Below are positions 1 through 9,474 of a stretch of DNA of 49,553 nt, piece after piece. The DNA is from Crocinitomicaceae bacterium (GTDB taxonomy: Bacteria; Bacteroidota; Bacteroidia; Flavobacteriales_D; Crocinitomicaceae). Both the position numbers and the translations under genes were made by a program. The notes beneath the pieces were generated by a model that worked only from the letters and a program-made list of their open reading frames with translations, was not told where the DNA came from and did no database searches. The stretch is from positions 1 through 49,553 of the forward strand of contig JAGQYP010000028.1 of NCBI GenBank assembly GCA_020436025.1, written 5' to 3'. Numbering within the stretch: position 1 is the stretch's first letter; every line of letters starts with the position of its first letter.

Positions 1-612
1 GCCAACTTCTCCGAAAATGGCATTGGAAAAATAAAACTGCAACATGCCAAAGAACATAAATACACCTGCAAGACCAAAACCATAGCTCCAACCTACTTTT
101 TCACCAATATATCCGCAAAGGAATATTCCAAGAAAGGCACCTGCATTGATACCCATGTAAAAAATTGTATATCCTGCATCTTTTTTACTCTCATTTGTTT
201 TAGTATACAACTGCCCTACAATTGAAGAAATGTTTGGCTTAAAAAAACCATTCCCAACAATCAGTAAAGTAAGTCCTAAATAAAATGTTGCTTCAGTTTC
301 AAATGCCATACTTGCATGACCAAGTGTCATTAACAAAGCCCCAAGAGTTACCGCATTTCGATAACCTAAAAATTTGTCTGCTATCATTCCTCCAAAAATC
401 GGAGTGACATATACCAATCCTGTATACGTAGCATACAATTGCAGGGCATTTTCATTCGACCATTCCCATCCTCCAAGGCCTGCTGCACTTACAAGGAATA
501 AGACTAATAGTGCACGCATCCCGTAATAGGAAAACCGTTCCCACATTTCTGTGAAAAATAAAATAAACAGACCGGCTGGGTGTCCTAGCACATTCTTCAT
601 ATCTGTATTCAT
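1..612 (-). CDS. POT/PTR2-family proton-coupled peptide transporter, N-terminal 204 residues (partial)
   Basis: This is the first part of an inner-membrane peptide symporter of the major facilitator superfamily (POT family), which imports di- and tripeptides with protons. The frame runs off the left edge without a stop, so only about 40% of a normal 500-residue protein is present. The start at 612 gives MNTDMKNVLGHPAGL, followed by the PTR2 signature region ERFSYYGMRALLVLF (residues about 24-38), where the ExxER-type motif of the first helix sits. Further hydrophobic segments include one with GNGFFKPNISS near residue 120 (the second family signature) and a FYMGINAGAF segment. An internal ATG at 600 is a possible alternative start. 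It is divergent from the aminopeptidase at 859, which would suit a shared role in peptide use, but that link is inference. Confidence 0.9.
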   Translation of the reverse strand, partial: MNTDMKNVLGHPAGLFILFFTEMWERFSYYGMRALLVLFLVSAAGLGGWEWSNENALQLYATYTGLVYVTPIFGGMIADKFLGYRNAVTLGALLMTLGHASMAFETEATFYLGLTLLIVGNGFFKPNISSIVGQLYTKTNESKKDAGYTIFYMGINAGAFLGIFLCGYIGEKVGWSYGFGLAGVFMFFGMLQFYFSNAIFGEVG

Positions 613-786
613 ATGATATCTAGTATTTATTGATTTTTAAGCCACGAAAATTAAACAATTTTTAACGATTACCAAGAGATAGCTTAAAATTAATTTAATG
701 TTCATTTTTCATCATTGGTTTTGACCGTTTAGGCGAAAAAAACACATATTTAGTATAATAATCAGACTATCAGTGGAATTATATAT

Positions 787-794
787 TATTTTTG
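787..794 (+). promoter_or_regulatory. Candidate -7 box (TATTTTTG) for the M1 aminopeptidase gene
   Basis: TATTTTTG matches the Bacteroidota primary sigma factor -7 consensus TAnnTTTG and lies 64 bases before the ATG at 859. I see no convincing TTG/TTTG -33 element at the usual 18-21 base distance, so this is a partial match only. Confidence 0.4.
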
Positions 795-858
795 CATCCC
801 TACTACAACAATTGAACTTTGAGACAAGTAGTTGATAACCAGAATAGGTAAAAGGAAA

Positions 859-2757
859 ATGATGAAGTTGATAATTAGTGCAGCGCTTATCGTTACTGTT
901 CTTGCGTCGTGTAATGGCAGTAAAGAAGGGAACGAAAAAAGCAAGGACAACACCGCCAGTAAATCAGAAAACATGATCGTTAAAGATGCACATTCCTATG
1001 CTAATGTGGCTGATGTACATACAACACATTTGCATTTGATCTTAAATGTAGATTTCGATAATCAAAAAGTTTCAGGGATTGTAGAACATAAAATTGAAAA
1101 CACTGCGGGTGTAGATAAAGTGATTTTCGACATCAAGGATTTGCAAATCGATAAAGTAACGATTGGTGAAAATGATGAAGAAGCAAAATTTGAAATTGGT
1201 GAAGCGGATGAACTTTTAGGTTCTCCTTTGACGGTTTCAATTACTCCGGAAACTAAAATTGTTAAGATTCATTACGCTACAACAGATAAAACAGAAGCGC
1301 TTCAGTTTTTGAATCCGCAACAAACTGCCGGTAAAAAATATCCTTATTTGTTTTCACAAGGAGAAGCCATTCTAACTAGAACTTGGATTCCTTGTCAGGA
1401 TACTCCTGGTAACAGAATCACTTATTCTGCTGATGTAAAAGTTCCTTCGGAATTGCTTGCCGTAATGAGTGCAGACAATCCACAGGAGAAAAACAATACT
1501 GGGGAATATCAATTTAAAATGAAGAACCCAATCCCATCTTACTTAATCGCTCTTGCGGTAGGAGATTTAGTTTTTCATCCAATTGGACCTAGAACAGGAG
1601 TTTACGCTGAACCATCGATGATTCAATCGGCTGCTTTCGAACTTTCGGATATGGAAAGAATGGTTGAAAGTGCTGAAAATCTATATGGTCCATACCAATG
1701 GGGACGATATGATGTAATTGTTCTTCCTCCTTCCTTCCCTTTTGGTGGAATGGAAAATCCAAAATTGACTTTCGCTACTCCAACTATTCTTGCTGGAGAC
1801 AAGTCGCTAGTTAGTTTGATCGCACATGAATTAGCACATTCTTGGTCTGGAAACCTGGTAACGAATGCTACTTGGGAAGATTTCTGGTTGAATGAAGGAT
1901 TTACAGTTTATTTTGAAAACAGAATCATGGAGCAGATCTATGGGAAGGAGTATGCAGACATGCTTGCCTTGATCGAATACCAAGAATTACAACAAGAAGT
2001 AAAAGATATTTCTGAAGGTGAGCACCCAGAGGATACGCACTTGAAATTAAATCTTGCTGGTAGAAATCCTGACGACGGGATGACTTCCATTGCTTACGTG
2101 AAGGGAGCATTCTTCTTAAAGTCTCTTGAAAATGCTGCTGGAAGAGAAAAATTTGATGCTTTCTTGAAAAAGTATTTTACTGAACACCAATTCCAAACAA
2201 TTACTACGGAAGACTTTGTGGCGTATTTGAAAGAAAATTTATTGGAGAAAGATAATGTGGCTTTCAATATTGATGAGTGGATTTACGGTCCTGGTATTCC
2301 TGAATCAGGTATTTCCATCACTTCTGATAAATTCACTAAAGTGGATGCTAAAATTGAAGAATTGAAAAATGGATCTGCAAAAGATCTTAAGCTTAAAAGG
2401 AATGATTGGTCAACTCAAGAGTGGTTGCATTTCATGAGACATCTTCCTTCAGACCTTAGCGTAGCTAAAATGAAAGAATTAGACGATATCTACAATTTTA
2501 AAGCTTGTGGAAACTCGGAATTGATGTCTGAGTGGTACGTGCAATCTATTCGTCACGGATATCATGGTGCTGAAAAGGATATGGAAGCTTTCCTTATTAA
2601 CGTAGGTAGAAGAAAATTCTTAATGCCGATTTATGGCGAATTAGCAAATTCTGAAGAAGGAAAACAATTGGCTAGAAAGATCTACGAGAAAGCTAGACCA
2701 AATTATCATGCAATTAGTACAAACAGTATAGATCAGTTATTGTCATACGAGAGTTAA
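859..2757 (+). CDS. M1-family zinc aminopeptidase, lipoprotein (leukotriene A4 hydrolase-like)
   Basis: This is a metallo-aminopeptidase that removes N-terminal residues from peptides, probably anchored to the cell envelope as a lipoprotein. From the ATG at 859 the protein has 632 residues and begins MMKLIISAALIVTVLASC, a lipoprotein signal with lipobox LASC (Cys18). The longer frame from 832 would place charged residues before this signal and is less likely; 862 is an equal alternative. The M1 exopeptidase motif GGMEN is at about residue 296. The zinc site HELAH has H323, catalytic E324 and H327, and the third ligand is E346 in WLNEGF, giving the exact HExxH-x18-E spacing. The length and the helical C-terminal region fit the leukotriene A4 hydrolase branch. 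It is followed by a good terminator and diverges from a peptide transporter. Confidence 0.93.
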   Translation: MMKLIISAALIVTVLASCNGSKEGNEKSKDNTASKSENMIVKDAHSYANVADVHTTHLHLILNVDFDNQKVSGIVEHKIENTAGVDKVIFDIKDLQIDKVTIGENDEEAKFEIGEADELLGSPLTVSITPETKIVKIHYATTDKTEALQFLNPQQTAGKKYPYLFSQGEAILTRTWIPCQDTPGNRITYSADVKVPSELLAVMSADNPQEKNNTGEYQFKMKNPIPSYLIALAVGDLVFHPIGPRTGVYAEPSMIQSAAFELSDMERMVESAENLYGPYQWGRYDVIVLPPSFPFGGMENPKLTFATPTILAGDKSLVSLIAHELAHSWSGNLVTNATWEDFWLNEGFTVYFENRIMEQIYGKEYADMLALIEYQELQQEVKDISEGEHPEDTHLKLNLAGRNPDDGMTSIAYVKGAFFLKSLENAAGREKFDAFLKKYFTEHQFQTITTEDFVAYLKENLLEKDNVAFNIDEWIYGPGIPESGISITSDKFTKVDAKIEELKNGSAKDLKLKRNDWSTQEWLHFMRHLPSDLSVAKMKELDDIYNFKACGNSELMSEWYVQSIRHGYHGAEKDMEAFLINVGRRKFLMPIYGELANSEEGKQLARKIYEKARPNYHAISTNSIDQLLSYES

Positions 2758-2780
2758 TTCGAATTACAGATTGATGTAGA

Positions 2781-2815
2781 GAAAAAGCGATTCCAATGCG
2801 GGGTCGCTTTTTCTA
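2781..2815 (+). terminator. Rho-independent terminator after the M1 aminopeptidase
   Basis: A 10-base stem GAAAAAGCGA (2781-2790) pairs with TCGCTTTTTC (2804-2813), and the right arm supplies the T-run. It lies 24 bases after the aminopeptidase stop. Because the arms are A-rich and T-rich it could also work for the convergent gene at 2875-3447. Confidence 0.75.
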
Positions 2816-2874
2816 TTTTAGGGATTTATGTTTTGAATGGGAGTGTGAGTTTGAAGTTTGAGTGAAGAGTTTTT

Positions 2875-3447
2875 TTAACCCTCCCTTACTTCCATCTCTC
2901 TAAACAAGACTTTTCTGAAGAGCAAGACTACCAATAAAGAATTGATAAATACTCCGGTCATCATGGAAAGCAAAGCAAATGTAGAGGAGTAAAATGGGGA
3001 ATAGACCCACGTGGACTGCTCTACTTTTAAATCGATAATATCTTCTTTGGATAAATCTTTAATGTTCTGATTTTCTTCCCTGGCTTTCTTAAGATTTTCC
3101 TCATCTGATAAATATTCCCGAACTTCCTTTTCTCTCATGTCCGTTAACTTCTGAATATATCCAGGATCTACCCATGCATAAAAAGCATAAATGAAAAAGG
3201 TTAGAAAGCCAACATAGACCATTCCCGATTTAATCGCGATCTTAATGTCATCCAAGAAATTAACATCTGCATAATTCTCCGCTTTTTTCTTGAGGAAAAG
3301 TCCTACCGCCACCGATGCCAAAAGCAAAAGCATATTCAACATTACCCCCGGAAGCAAAGAATCTTCAATTCCTGCAAAAAACAAAATACACTTTACCGCA
3401 AACCAGATTACGGCAAAAATCACTGGAAACTTTAAATAACTATTCAT
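2875..3447 (-). CDS. DUF4199-like four-helix membrane protein
   Basis: A 190-residue integral membrane protein of unknown function. It has hydrophobic segments near the N-terminus (KFPVIFAVIWFAVKCILFF), then LPGVMLNMLLLLASVAVGLF, a third ending FLTFFIYAFYAWV, and a C-terminal one (ALLSMMTGVFINSLLVVLLF). A charged soluble segment rich in Glu and Lys (about residues 105-150) lies between helices three and four. This layout and length resemble the Bacteroidota DUF4199 family. I chose the ATG at 3447. The longer frame begins with GTG at 3477, which lies inside the rho terminator hairpin and so cannot be a sensible start. It lies downstream of rho on the same strand but is separated from it by that terminator. 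Confidence 0.7.
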   Translation of the reverse strand: MNSYLKFPVIFAVIWFAVKCILFFAGIEDSLLPGVMLNMLLLLASVAVGLFLKKKAENYADVNFLDDIKIAIKSGMVYVGFLTFFIYAFYAWVDPGYIQKLTDMREKEVREYLSDEENLKKAREENQNIKDLSKEDIIDLKVEQSTWVYSPFYSSTFALLSMMTGVFINSLLVVLLFRKVLFREMEVREG

Positions 3448-3454
3448 GTTTGCA

Positions 3455-3488
3455 AAAATAAAAAAGGTCGCACTCACGCACGACCTTT
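3455..3488 (-). terminator. Rho-independent terminator of the rho gene
   Basis: On the minus strand, AAAGGTCG (3488-3481) pairs with CGACCTTT (3470-3463) around a 10-base loop and is followed by a T-rich tail (3465-3455). It starts 22 bases past the rho stop. An intrinsic terminator ending the rho gene itself makes sense, since it does not depend on Rho activity. Confidence 0.8.
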
Positions 3489-3509
3489 CTCCAATTTTAT
3501 TTTAATTCA

Positions 3510-5108
3510 TTATCCATTCATGGAAACTAAGAACTCTTCATTCGAAAGCGTATTCTGCATTCTGTCTTTTAAGAATTCCATTGCCTCAACCGGATTCATG
3601 TCTGCCAAATGCTTTCTAAGAATCCAAATTCTTTGTAACACATCTTTATCCATCAACAAGTCTTCTCTACGCGTACCTGAAGCTAAAATATCGATAGCTG
3701 GGTAGATTCTTCTGTTCGAAATCTTTCTATCCAACTGCAATTCCATGTTACCTGTTCCTTTAAATTCTTCGAAGATCACCTCATCCATTTTAGATCCTGT
3801 TTCAGTCAAAGCTGTTGCTAAAATTGAAAGTGATCCTCCATTTTCGATCTTTCTTGCTGCTCCAAAGAATCTTTTTGGCTTGTGAAGTGCATTGGCATCG
3901 ACACCTCCTGAAAGTACTTTTCCTGATGCTGGAGAAACCGTGTTATAGGCTCTAGCCAAACGCGTAATCGAATCCAATAGAATACAAACATCATGTCCGC
4001 ACTCTACCATTCTCTTCGCTTTCTCCAAAACTATATTCGAAACTTTTACGTGTCTTTCTGCTGGCTCATCAAACGTAGAAGAAATTACTTCCGCGTTTAC
4101 TGATCTCGCCATGTCTGTTACCTCTTCTGGTCTTTCATCTATCAACAAGACGATCAAATAAACTTCTGGATGATTTTCTGCTATGGCGTTCGCGATTTCC
4201 TTTAATAAAACAGTCTTACCAGTTTTAGGTTGCGCCACAATCATTCCCCTCTGTCCTTTTCCGATTGGAGCAAACAAATCCATGATTCTTGTAGACATGG
4301 TTTCATGTTTGTGTCCAGTCAATTTCAATTTCTCATCTGGGAACAATGGCGTTAAATATTCAAACGGAACTCGGTCTCTTACAAAACCAGGCTCTCTTCC
4401 GTTGATCATTTCCACTTTGATTAATGGAAAGTATTTTTCTCCTTCTTTTGGTGGTCTTACTGCTCCTCTTACAGTATCTCCTGTTTTCAACCCAAACAGT
4501 TTCACCTGAGACTGAGACACATAAACATCATCTGGAGAAGGTAAGTAATTGTAATCTGATGATCTTAGGAATCCATATCCATCTTGCATCATATCCAACA
4601 CTCCTTCAGTGATGATGATTCCATCAAAATTATATCCGTAGAAATCCGCTTGATTTTTCTTCTCGTGATTTCCGTTATTCTTATTTCTATTTTGCTGATT
4701 TTGTTGGTTTGGTTGGTTTTGCTGATTTTTGGGATTGTTATTGTTCCCGTTTCTTCGGTTATCAGGTCTTCCTGCAGGTTTTTTGTTTTCCTCAGCATTC
4801 CCTTTATCCTCTTGGTTATCTTCAGCTTTTACTTCTTTAGTTGTATCCGCCTCTTGTGATGAAAAAAGATCTCCCTCTGGTTGTTTCTCATTTCCTCCTC
4901 CTTTTTCAACTTTTTCAGTAACTCTTTTACGTGGTCTTTTGGATTTTTCTTCTTCCGAAGAATCGTTGGCTCCATTGGCGTCCATTTCAGATAAAATGTC
5001 AACGATATCAGCTTTCGTCATAGTTTCACTTTCGGCAACACCAAGTCCTTTGGCAATTTCGCGTAAATCAGAAACTTTAAGCTTTTCTAACTGTGCTTTT
5101 GTATACAT
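3510..5108 (-). CDS. rho: Transcription termination factor Rho with a long disordered insertion
   Basis: Rho is the hexameric RNA-dependent ATPase/translocase that ends transcription. The 532-residue protein has the N-terminal Rho helical domain ([18 protein letters not shown], residues about 8-25), then about 110 residues of highly charged and Q/N-rich low-complexity sequence (about 45-155). The cold-shock RNA-binding domain (DGYGFLRS) follows and then the RecA-like motor. Walker A is PKTGKT with K298 and T299, the Walker B region is [17 protein letters not shown], and the Q/R-loop segment is [13 protein letters not shown]. coli Rho has about 419 residues; the excess is the insertion, which is a known feature of Bacteroidota Rho. 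A 226-base leader separates it from the divergent DUF4293 gene and could hold autoregulatory signals, but I see none that I can name. Confidence 0.97.
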   Translation of the reverse strand: MYTKAQLEKLKVSDLREIAKGLGVAESETMTKADIVDILSEMDANGANDSSEEEKSKRPRKRVTEKVEKGGGNEKQPEGDLFSSQEADTTKEVKAEDNQEDKGNAEENKKPAGRPDNRRNGNNNNPKNQQNQPNQQNQQNRNKNNGNHEKKNQADFYGYNFDGIIITEGVLDMMQDGYGFLRSSDYNYLPSPDDVYVSQSQVKLFGLKTGDTVRGAVRPPKEGEKYFPLIKVEMINGREPGFVRDRVPFEYLTPLFPDEKLKLTGHKHETMSTRIMDLFAPIGKGQRGMIVAQPKTGKTVLLKEIANAIAENHPEVYLIVLLIDERPEEVTDMARSVNAEVISSTFDEPAERHVKVSNIVLEKAKRMVECGHDVCILLDSITRLARAYNTVSPASGKVLSGGVDANALHKPKRFFGAARKIENGGSLSILATALTETGSKMDEVIFEEFKGTGNMELQLDRKISNRRIYPAIDILASGTRREDLLMDKDVLQRIWILRKHLADMNPVEAMEFLKDRMQNTLSNEEFLVSMNG

Positions 5109-5288
5109 ACTTAACTAATAGATACTATACTGAGATCAATGTAGATTACTTTCAGTAAATTCTTTTGATTATTCTAAATATAAATTGGGTGATTCAAAAA
5201 CGGTCCTTAGACCAATTGTGATGCAATAATACAAAATAAATTTAATTCTCACCTATTTTTTAAAAATCTATTGAACTGACTCAAACCC

Positions 5289-5319
5289 TTTTGAGATTCC
5301 ACTTTGTTTGGTATTTTTG
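5289..5319 (+). promoter_or_regulatory. Candidate promoter (TTTTG, 18-base spacer, TATTTTTG) for the DUF4293/ABC-F pair
   Basis: A TTTTG -33 element (5289-5293) and a TATTTTTG -7 element (5312-5319) are 18 bases apart. Both match the Bacteroidota consensus TTTG/TAnnTTTG. The ATG at 5335 lies 15 bases after the -7 box, implying a very short leader and ruling out the upstream TTG at 5308 as a start. Confidence 0.6.
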
Positions 5320-5334
5320 CGAAAACTATTTTTC

Positions 5335-5931
5335 ATGTTACAGAGAATCCAAACAATTTATCTTATCCTGATTATAGCAGGATTGTTCATCGCTTCATTT
5401 ACAAGTATCGGAATCTACACTTTTTCGGAAAGTGGCGTGGATGTTTCTGCCATAGTTGGCGGACAAGGAGTAAGCTTTGAACTAGTCGTTGACGGAGAAG
5501 TTCAAGATCTTTCCAAAGAAATTTCAGAATTGGAAAAAGCCAATCGAGCACAATTAGTGAATCCAGATACACTGAAGAAAATGAAAGAAGGGATTCCAAT
5601 TCCCCTATATATTAGTTTCATGCTTTTGATTTGCTTGAATATCTGGATCATCATGTCTTATAAAAAATTAAAACGTCAATTGGCTTTGGCGCGATTCAAT
5701 ACCATTCTGTGTTTTCTAATGGTCGTTCTTACCATCGTTGGTTTTTCAATGGGTAAACCAATCGGTGCAAGAATCCTTCATGTAGAAGATTTAGCTTCCC
5801 AAATTTCCATTACAACGGGATTGGGTGCAGGATTCTTCGGAATAATGGTTTGTTTGCCTTTCGCATTATTGGCACAACTGTCGATCAAAAGGGATTTGAA
5901 ATTGATTCAATCCATCGATAGAATTCGTTAA
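5335..5931 (+). CDS. DUF4293-family four-TM membrane protein
   Basis: A 198-residue inner-membrane protein of unknown function, beginning MLQRIQTIYLILIIAGLF, which is the characteristic opening of DUF4293 proteins. Four hydrophobic segments are visible: residues about 8-28, 84-103 (YISFMLLICLNIWIIMSY), 117-135 (TILCFLMVVLTIVGFSM) and 160-182. A soluble loop of about 55 residues follows the first helix. The start at 5335 follows the promoter described above; the longer TTG-initiated frame begins inside that promoter. The stop overlaps the ABC-F start by one base (TAATG), so the two genes are probably translationally coupled. In my experience the family commonly sits divergent to rho in Bacteroidota, as here. 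Confidence 0.85.
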   Translation: MLQRIQTIYLILIIAGLFIASFTSIGIYTFSESGVDVSAIVGGQGVSFELVVDGEVQDLSKEISELEKANRAQLVNPDTLKKMKEGIPIPLYISFMLLICLNIWIIMSYKKLKRQLALARFNTILCFLMVVLTIVGFSMGKPIGARILHVEDLASQISITTGLGAGFFGIMVCLPFALLAQLSIKRDLKLIQSIDRIR

Positions 5932-7793
5932 TGAATTACCTTTCTGTTGAAAATATTTCCAAGGCTTTCGGAGAAAAAGTCTTGTTTGAAAATGTAAGCT
6001 TTGGACTCAATAAAGGAGAAAAAGCTGCTTTGGTGGCTAAAAATGGATTTGGAAAATCAACTCTAATTTCTATTCTGAAAGATGCTTCGAATTCCGATTC
6101 GGGCGCGGTTGTTTTTAGGAATGAAATTTCTGTCGGATTTTTAGATCAGGATCAGGAGCCCAATGATCAACACACCATTCTGGAAGAAATTCTATCTGTG
6201 GATGATGAAGATTCTCGCATTTTGAAAACCTATAATTCAAAGGTGAGTCAGCAGGAAGAAATACCCCAAGACATTCTCAATAAAATGGATGAGAAGAATT
6301 TGTGGGACAAAGATGTTCTGATCAATACGATTTGTACTCAGTTAAAAATTCCGGCTCTTCACAACAAAATTGAACACTTGTCGGGTGGACAAAAAAAGCG
6401 AATTGCTCTAGCTCAGGTTTTGATTCAAAATCCGGATTTACTAATTCTGGATGAGCCAACCAACCATTTGGATCTGGACATGATTGAGTGGCTGGAAGAT
6501 TATCTTAAAAATTCGAAATCAGCCATTTTAATGGTCACACACGACAGGTATTTTCTTGAGGTGATCTGTGATTTGATTTTTGAATTGGCACGAGACCGCA
6601 TCCATCGCTACGAAGGAAATTTCTCTTATTATCTGATGAAAAAAGCGGAAAGAGAAGAACAACTTCAGGCCAATATTGACAAGGCAAAAAACACTTTCCG
6701 AAAGGAATTAGACTGGATCCGAAGACAACCAAAGGCAAGAGGTACAAAACAAAAAGCCAGAGTTGATGCTTTCGCTGAAACCAAGAAAATAGCCAAACAA
6801 AAGATCGTTAAGGACGAGCTTTCCATTAATGTGAATATTGAGCGTTTGGGAACCAAGATCATCGAACTACATCATATTGGTAAACAATTCCCTGATAAAA
6901 ATATCATCAATGATTTCTCCTATCTATTTAAAAGAGGTGAAAAAGTTGGGATTGTGGGGAATAATGGGGTTGGAAAAACAACATTTTTGAATCTTATTCT
7001 TGGTAAGGAAGAACTTAGCAAGGGAAAAATAGTTATCGGAGATACGGTCAAAATTGGCTACTATTCTCAGAAAGGAATGCAAATCAAAGAGGATAAAAAG
7101 GTGATTGAAGTCATTAAGGACATCGCTGAATACATCCCATTGGAGAAAGGAAAAAAACTATCTGCCCTTCAGTTTTTGGAGCGGTTTTTATTTCCTAAAG
7201 ACATGCATTATCAGTTTGTATCTAAACTGAGCGGTGGAGAAAAGAAAAGATTGTATTTAATGACCATCCTGATGGAAAACCCAAATTTCCTAATTCTGGA
7301 TGAGCCTACAAATGACTTGGATATTTTCACTATTTCAGTTCTGGAAGATTATTTGAATGATTTTCCTGGTTGTGTGATGGTAGTGAGTCATGACAGATAT
7401 TTCATGGATAAAATCGTAGAGCACATTTTCTATTTTAAAGGTGGTGGCGAGATCAAAGACATCCATGGAAACTATACAAAATACCGTGAGGAATTAGCCA
7501 GCGAAAAGAAATCAGAGAAAAAAGTAAGTGTTGCTCCAGTTCCTGTGAAAAATACTGAACCTACTTCTGAGGCACCCAAAAAGAAATTGAGCTACAAAGA
7601 AAAGGTAGAATACGAACAGCTGGAGTCTGAAATAGAACAATTGGAAGCACGTAAACTGGAAATAACAGAAATGTTGAGCTCGGGAAGCTTGGAATCAAAT
7701 CAAATCAATGAAGTTTCAATTGAGTTGTCCAAGTTGATGGAGGCCATTGACGAAAAAACCAATCGCTGGATCGAGCTTTCAGAGTATGCCTAA
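5931..7793 (+). CDS. ABC-F family ATPase (Uup-like) with C-terminal coiled coil
   Basis: A cytoplasmic ABC-F protein of 620 residues with two nucleotide-binding domains and no membrane domain; the family acts on ribosomes during translation. Domain 1 has Walker A AKNGFGKS (residues 36-43), signature LSGGQKKR and Walker B LLILDEPTNHLD. Domain 2 has Walker A GNNGVGKT, signature LSGGEKKR and Walker B FLILDEPTNDLD. The linker between them is long and basic (KAKNTFRKELDWIRRQPKARG). A C-terminal coiled coil (YKEKVEYEQLESEIEQLEAR onward) is typical of the Uup subgroup. The first Walker A begins with Ala rather than the consensus Gly. It is coupled to the DUF4293 gene through a TAATG overlap. Housekeeping Uup is more likely than an antibiotic-resistance ABC-F, though sequence alone does not settle it. 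Confidence 0.92.
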   Translation: MNYLSVENISKAFGEKVLFENVSFGLNKGEKAALVAKNGFGKSTLISILKDASNSDSGAVVFRNEISVGFLDQDQEPNDQHTILEEILSVDDEDSRILKTYNSKVSQQEEIPQDILNKMDEKNLWDKDVLINTICTQLKIPALHNKIEHLSGGQKKRIALAQVLIQNPDLLILDEPTNHLDLDMIEWLEDYLKNSKSAILMVTHDRYFLEVICDLIFELARDRIHRYEGNFSYYLMKKAEREEQLQANIDKAKNTFRKELDWIRRQPKARGTKQKARVDAFAETKKIAKQKIVKDELSINVNIERLGTKIIELHHIGKQFPDKNIINDFSYLFKRGEKVGIVGNNGVGKTTFLNLILGKEELSKGKIVIGDTVKIGYYSQKGMQIKEDKKVIEVIKDIAEYIPLEKGKKLSALQFLERFLFPKDMHYQFVSKLSGGEKKRLYLMTILMENPNFLILDEPTNDLDIFTISVLEDYLNDFPGCVMVVSHDRYFMDKIVEHIFYFKGGGEIKDIHGNYTKYREELASEKKSEKKVSVAPVPVKNTEPTSEAPKKKLSYKEKVEYEQLESEIEQLEARKLEITEMLSSGSLESNQINEVSIELSKLMEAIDEKTNRWIELSEYA

Positions 7794-7915
7794 CTTTGTA
7801 TTCCTATCTGAGGACCTCAAATCAATAGACTTACTATTTTATAATTGAAATTCCGCCTTTTAATAGATGGAAAGCATTATCTATCCAATTTTTAGGAATC
7901 CAATTTGATAATTAT

Positions 7916-7923
7916 TATTTTTG
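7916..7923 (+). promoter_or_regulatory. Candidate -7 box (TATTTTTG) for the TPR-like gene
   Basis: TATTTTTG matches TAnnTTTG and lies 22 bases before the ATG at 7946. No good -33 element is visible at the expected distance. Confidence 0.4.
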
Positions 7924-7945
7924 GAATGCTAAAACGGATGAAACT

Positions 7946-9472
7946 ATGAAACCCTCTACAGAACTCTTTGATCTGATCAAATCATTAAGTAAGTCTGAAA
8001 AACGATTCTTTAAGTTAACTTCTTCCCTACAATCGGGAGACAAGAACTATCTAAAGATTTTCGATTACATAGAAAAACAGAAAGATTATGATGAGGAGAG
8101 ATTGAAAAATCATTTCAAGAAAGATACTTTCATCAATCATTTACCTTCTGAAAAAAATCATCTGTATAAATTGATATTGAAAAGTCTTCGTTCCTATTAT
8201 TCGGAACAAGATATCAATTCGATCATCAAGCAAGAGATTAAAAATGTAGAGATTCTTCATAAAAAAGCACTGTATAAAGAATGTAAGAAATTCATTAAAC
8301 GCGCTAAGAAACTGGCTAGAGACTACGAGAAGTTTTACTATCTGTTTGAATTGGTTTCCTGGCAGAAAAAACTCCTGGAAGAGGAATATGAAAGCGGGAA
8401 TTTTGATGAGGATTTAGATGCCTTGATCGAAGAGGAATCTCAGATCATTGAAAAACTAAGAAACCTGGCTGAATATCAAATTTTGTACTCGAAAATCAAT
8501 TATGTTTTCAGATCGGGTGGTTTCATTCAAAATGAAAAGGATAAAGCCACTGTTGATGCCATTGCCAACTACCATTTGATTATTGGAAAAAATACGGCTT
8601 TGTCAGACAGGGCCGCTACCATTTGTTATTATATCAAAGGTTTGTGTGCAGTAACCTACAGGGAATATCAAGAATCTTACATTTATTTCAATAAGGTTAG
8701 ATCGATTTTGGATCGCAATCCGAATATTAAAAGCGATACGTCTAAGCGTTATTTGATGGCTCTGACACATTTGTTGAGTTCTTATATCGATAATAAAGAA
8801 TACCAAAAAGCAGAGGAAACCATCCAGGATATTCGCAATCTTTCGAAAGAAAAAGGCTTCAATAACATGGATGTGAAAGTGAGTATTTTCACTTCTGCCT
8901 TTATTGCTGAACTGACCATGCACAATAGAAAAGGTGAGTTTGGAAAAACGCTTCAGATCATGGACAAAAATGCAGCCATGGAAGAAGAATTGAAAGATAT
9001 AATCAACAAGGAAAAGGAAATCAATATTTATTTCAATAAAGCTTATGCCTACTTCGGCGTGGGAGAATACAAAAAAGCGCTATCCATCGTCAACATCATG
9101 ATCAACGACAACGAGCAGATGCTTCGTCAGGATTTATACAGCTTTTCAAGGGTTCTTAACATCATGATTCACTTTGAGCTGGAGAATTATGATTTCTTGG
9201 AATACGTGACGAAATCCACTTCAAGATACCTTGGAAAACAAGACAAGGATTTTACCATCGAAACGGTATTCGTGAAGATGATCTCCAAAATCATGAAAAA
9301 AGGAGAGGAAAACAAAAACGAAATACTGGCACTCCTGAAAAAAGAAATGGAAGAACTTTTTCAAAACAAAAAGGAAAGAATCATTTTGGACTATATCGAT
9401 ATTGAATCTTGGGTAGAATCCAAATTGAACGATGAAAACTTCGCCGATACGGTAAAGAGAAAAAACGCTTAA
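7946..9472 (+). CDS. Cytoplasmic TPR-like helical-repeat protein of unknown function
   Basis: A 508-residue protein with no signal peptide and no membrane segment, rich in Lys and Glu, and helical by appearance. It opens with MKPSTELFDLIKSLSKSEKRFFKL, and the N-terminal 90 residues look like a distinct small helical domain with many Lys and Ser residues. From about residue 90 to the end there are helix-pair repeats with TPR-like features, for example ICYYIKGLCAVTYREYQESY and INIYFNKAYAYFGVGEYKKA. These suggest a protein-binding scaffold. I do not recognise a named family. It is convergent with the next gene, and only two bases separate the two stop codons. Confidence 0.7.
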   Translation: MKPSTELFDLIKSLSKSEKRFFKLTSSLQSGDKNYLKIFDYIEKQKDYDEERLKNHFKKDTFINHLPSEKNHLYKLILKSLRSYYSEQDINSIIKQEIKNVEILHKKALYKECKKFIKRAKKLARDYEKFYYLFELVSWQKKLLEEEYESGNFDEDLDALIEEESQIIEKLRNLAEYQILYSKINYVFRSGGFIQNEKDKATVDAIANYHLIIGKNTALSDRAATICYYIKGLCAVTYREYQESYIYFNKVRSILDRNPNIKSDTSKRYLMALTHLLSSYIDNKEYQKAEETIQDIRNLSKEKGFNNMDVKVSIFTSAFIAELTMHNRKGEFGKTLQIMDKNAAMEEELKDIINKEKEINIYFNKAYAYFGVGEYKKALSIVNIMINDNEQMLRQDLYSFSRVLNIMIHFELENYDFLEYVTKSTSRYLGKQDKDFTIETVFVKMISKIMKKGEENKNEILALLKKEMEELFQNKKERIILDYIDIESWVESKLNDENFADTVKRKNA

Positions 9473-9474
9473 GA

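Noticed and set aside
3448..3477. Start of the DUF4199-like gene at GTG 3477
   Set aside because: This codon lies within the rho terminator hairpin. The ATG at 3447 begins a normal membrane protein.
4584..4859. Hydrophobic ORF on the plus strand resembling a membrane protein
   Set aside because: It is antisense to the Q/N-rich and charged part of rho. Reverse complements of Asn and Gln codons read as Ile, Val, Leu and Phe, so the hydrophobicity is an artefact.
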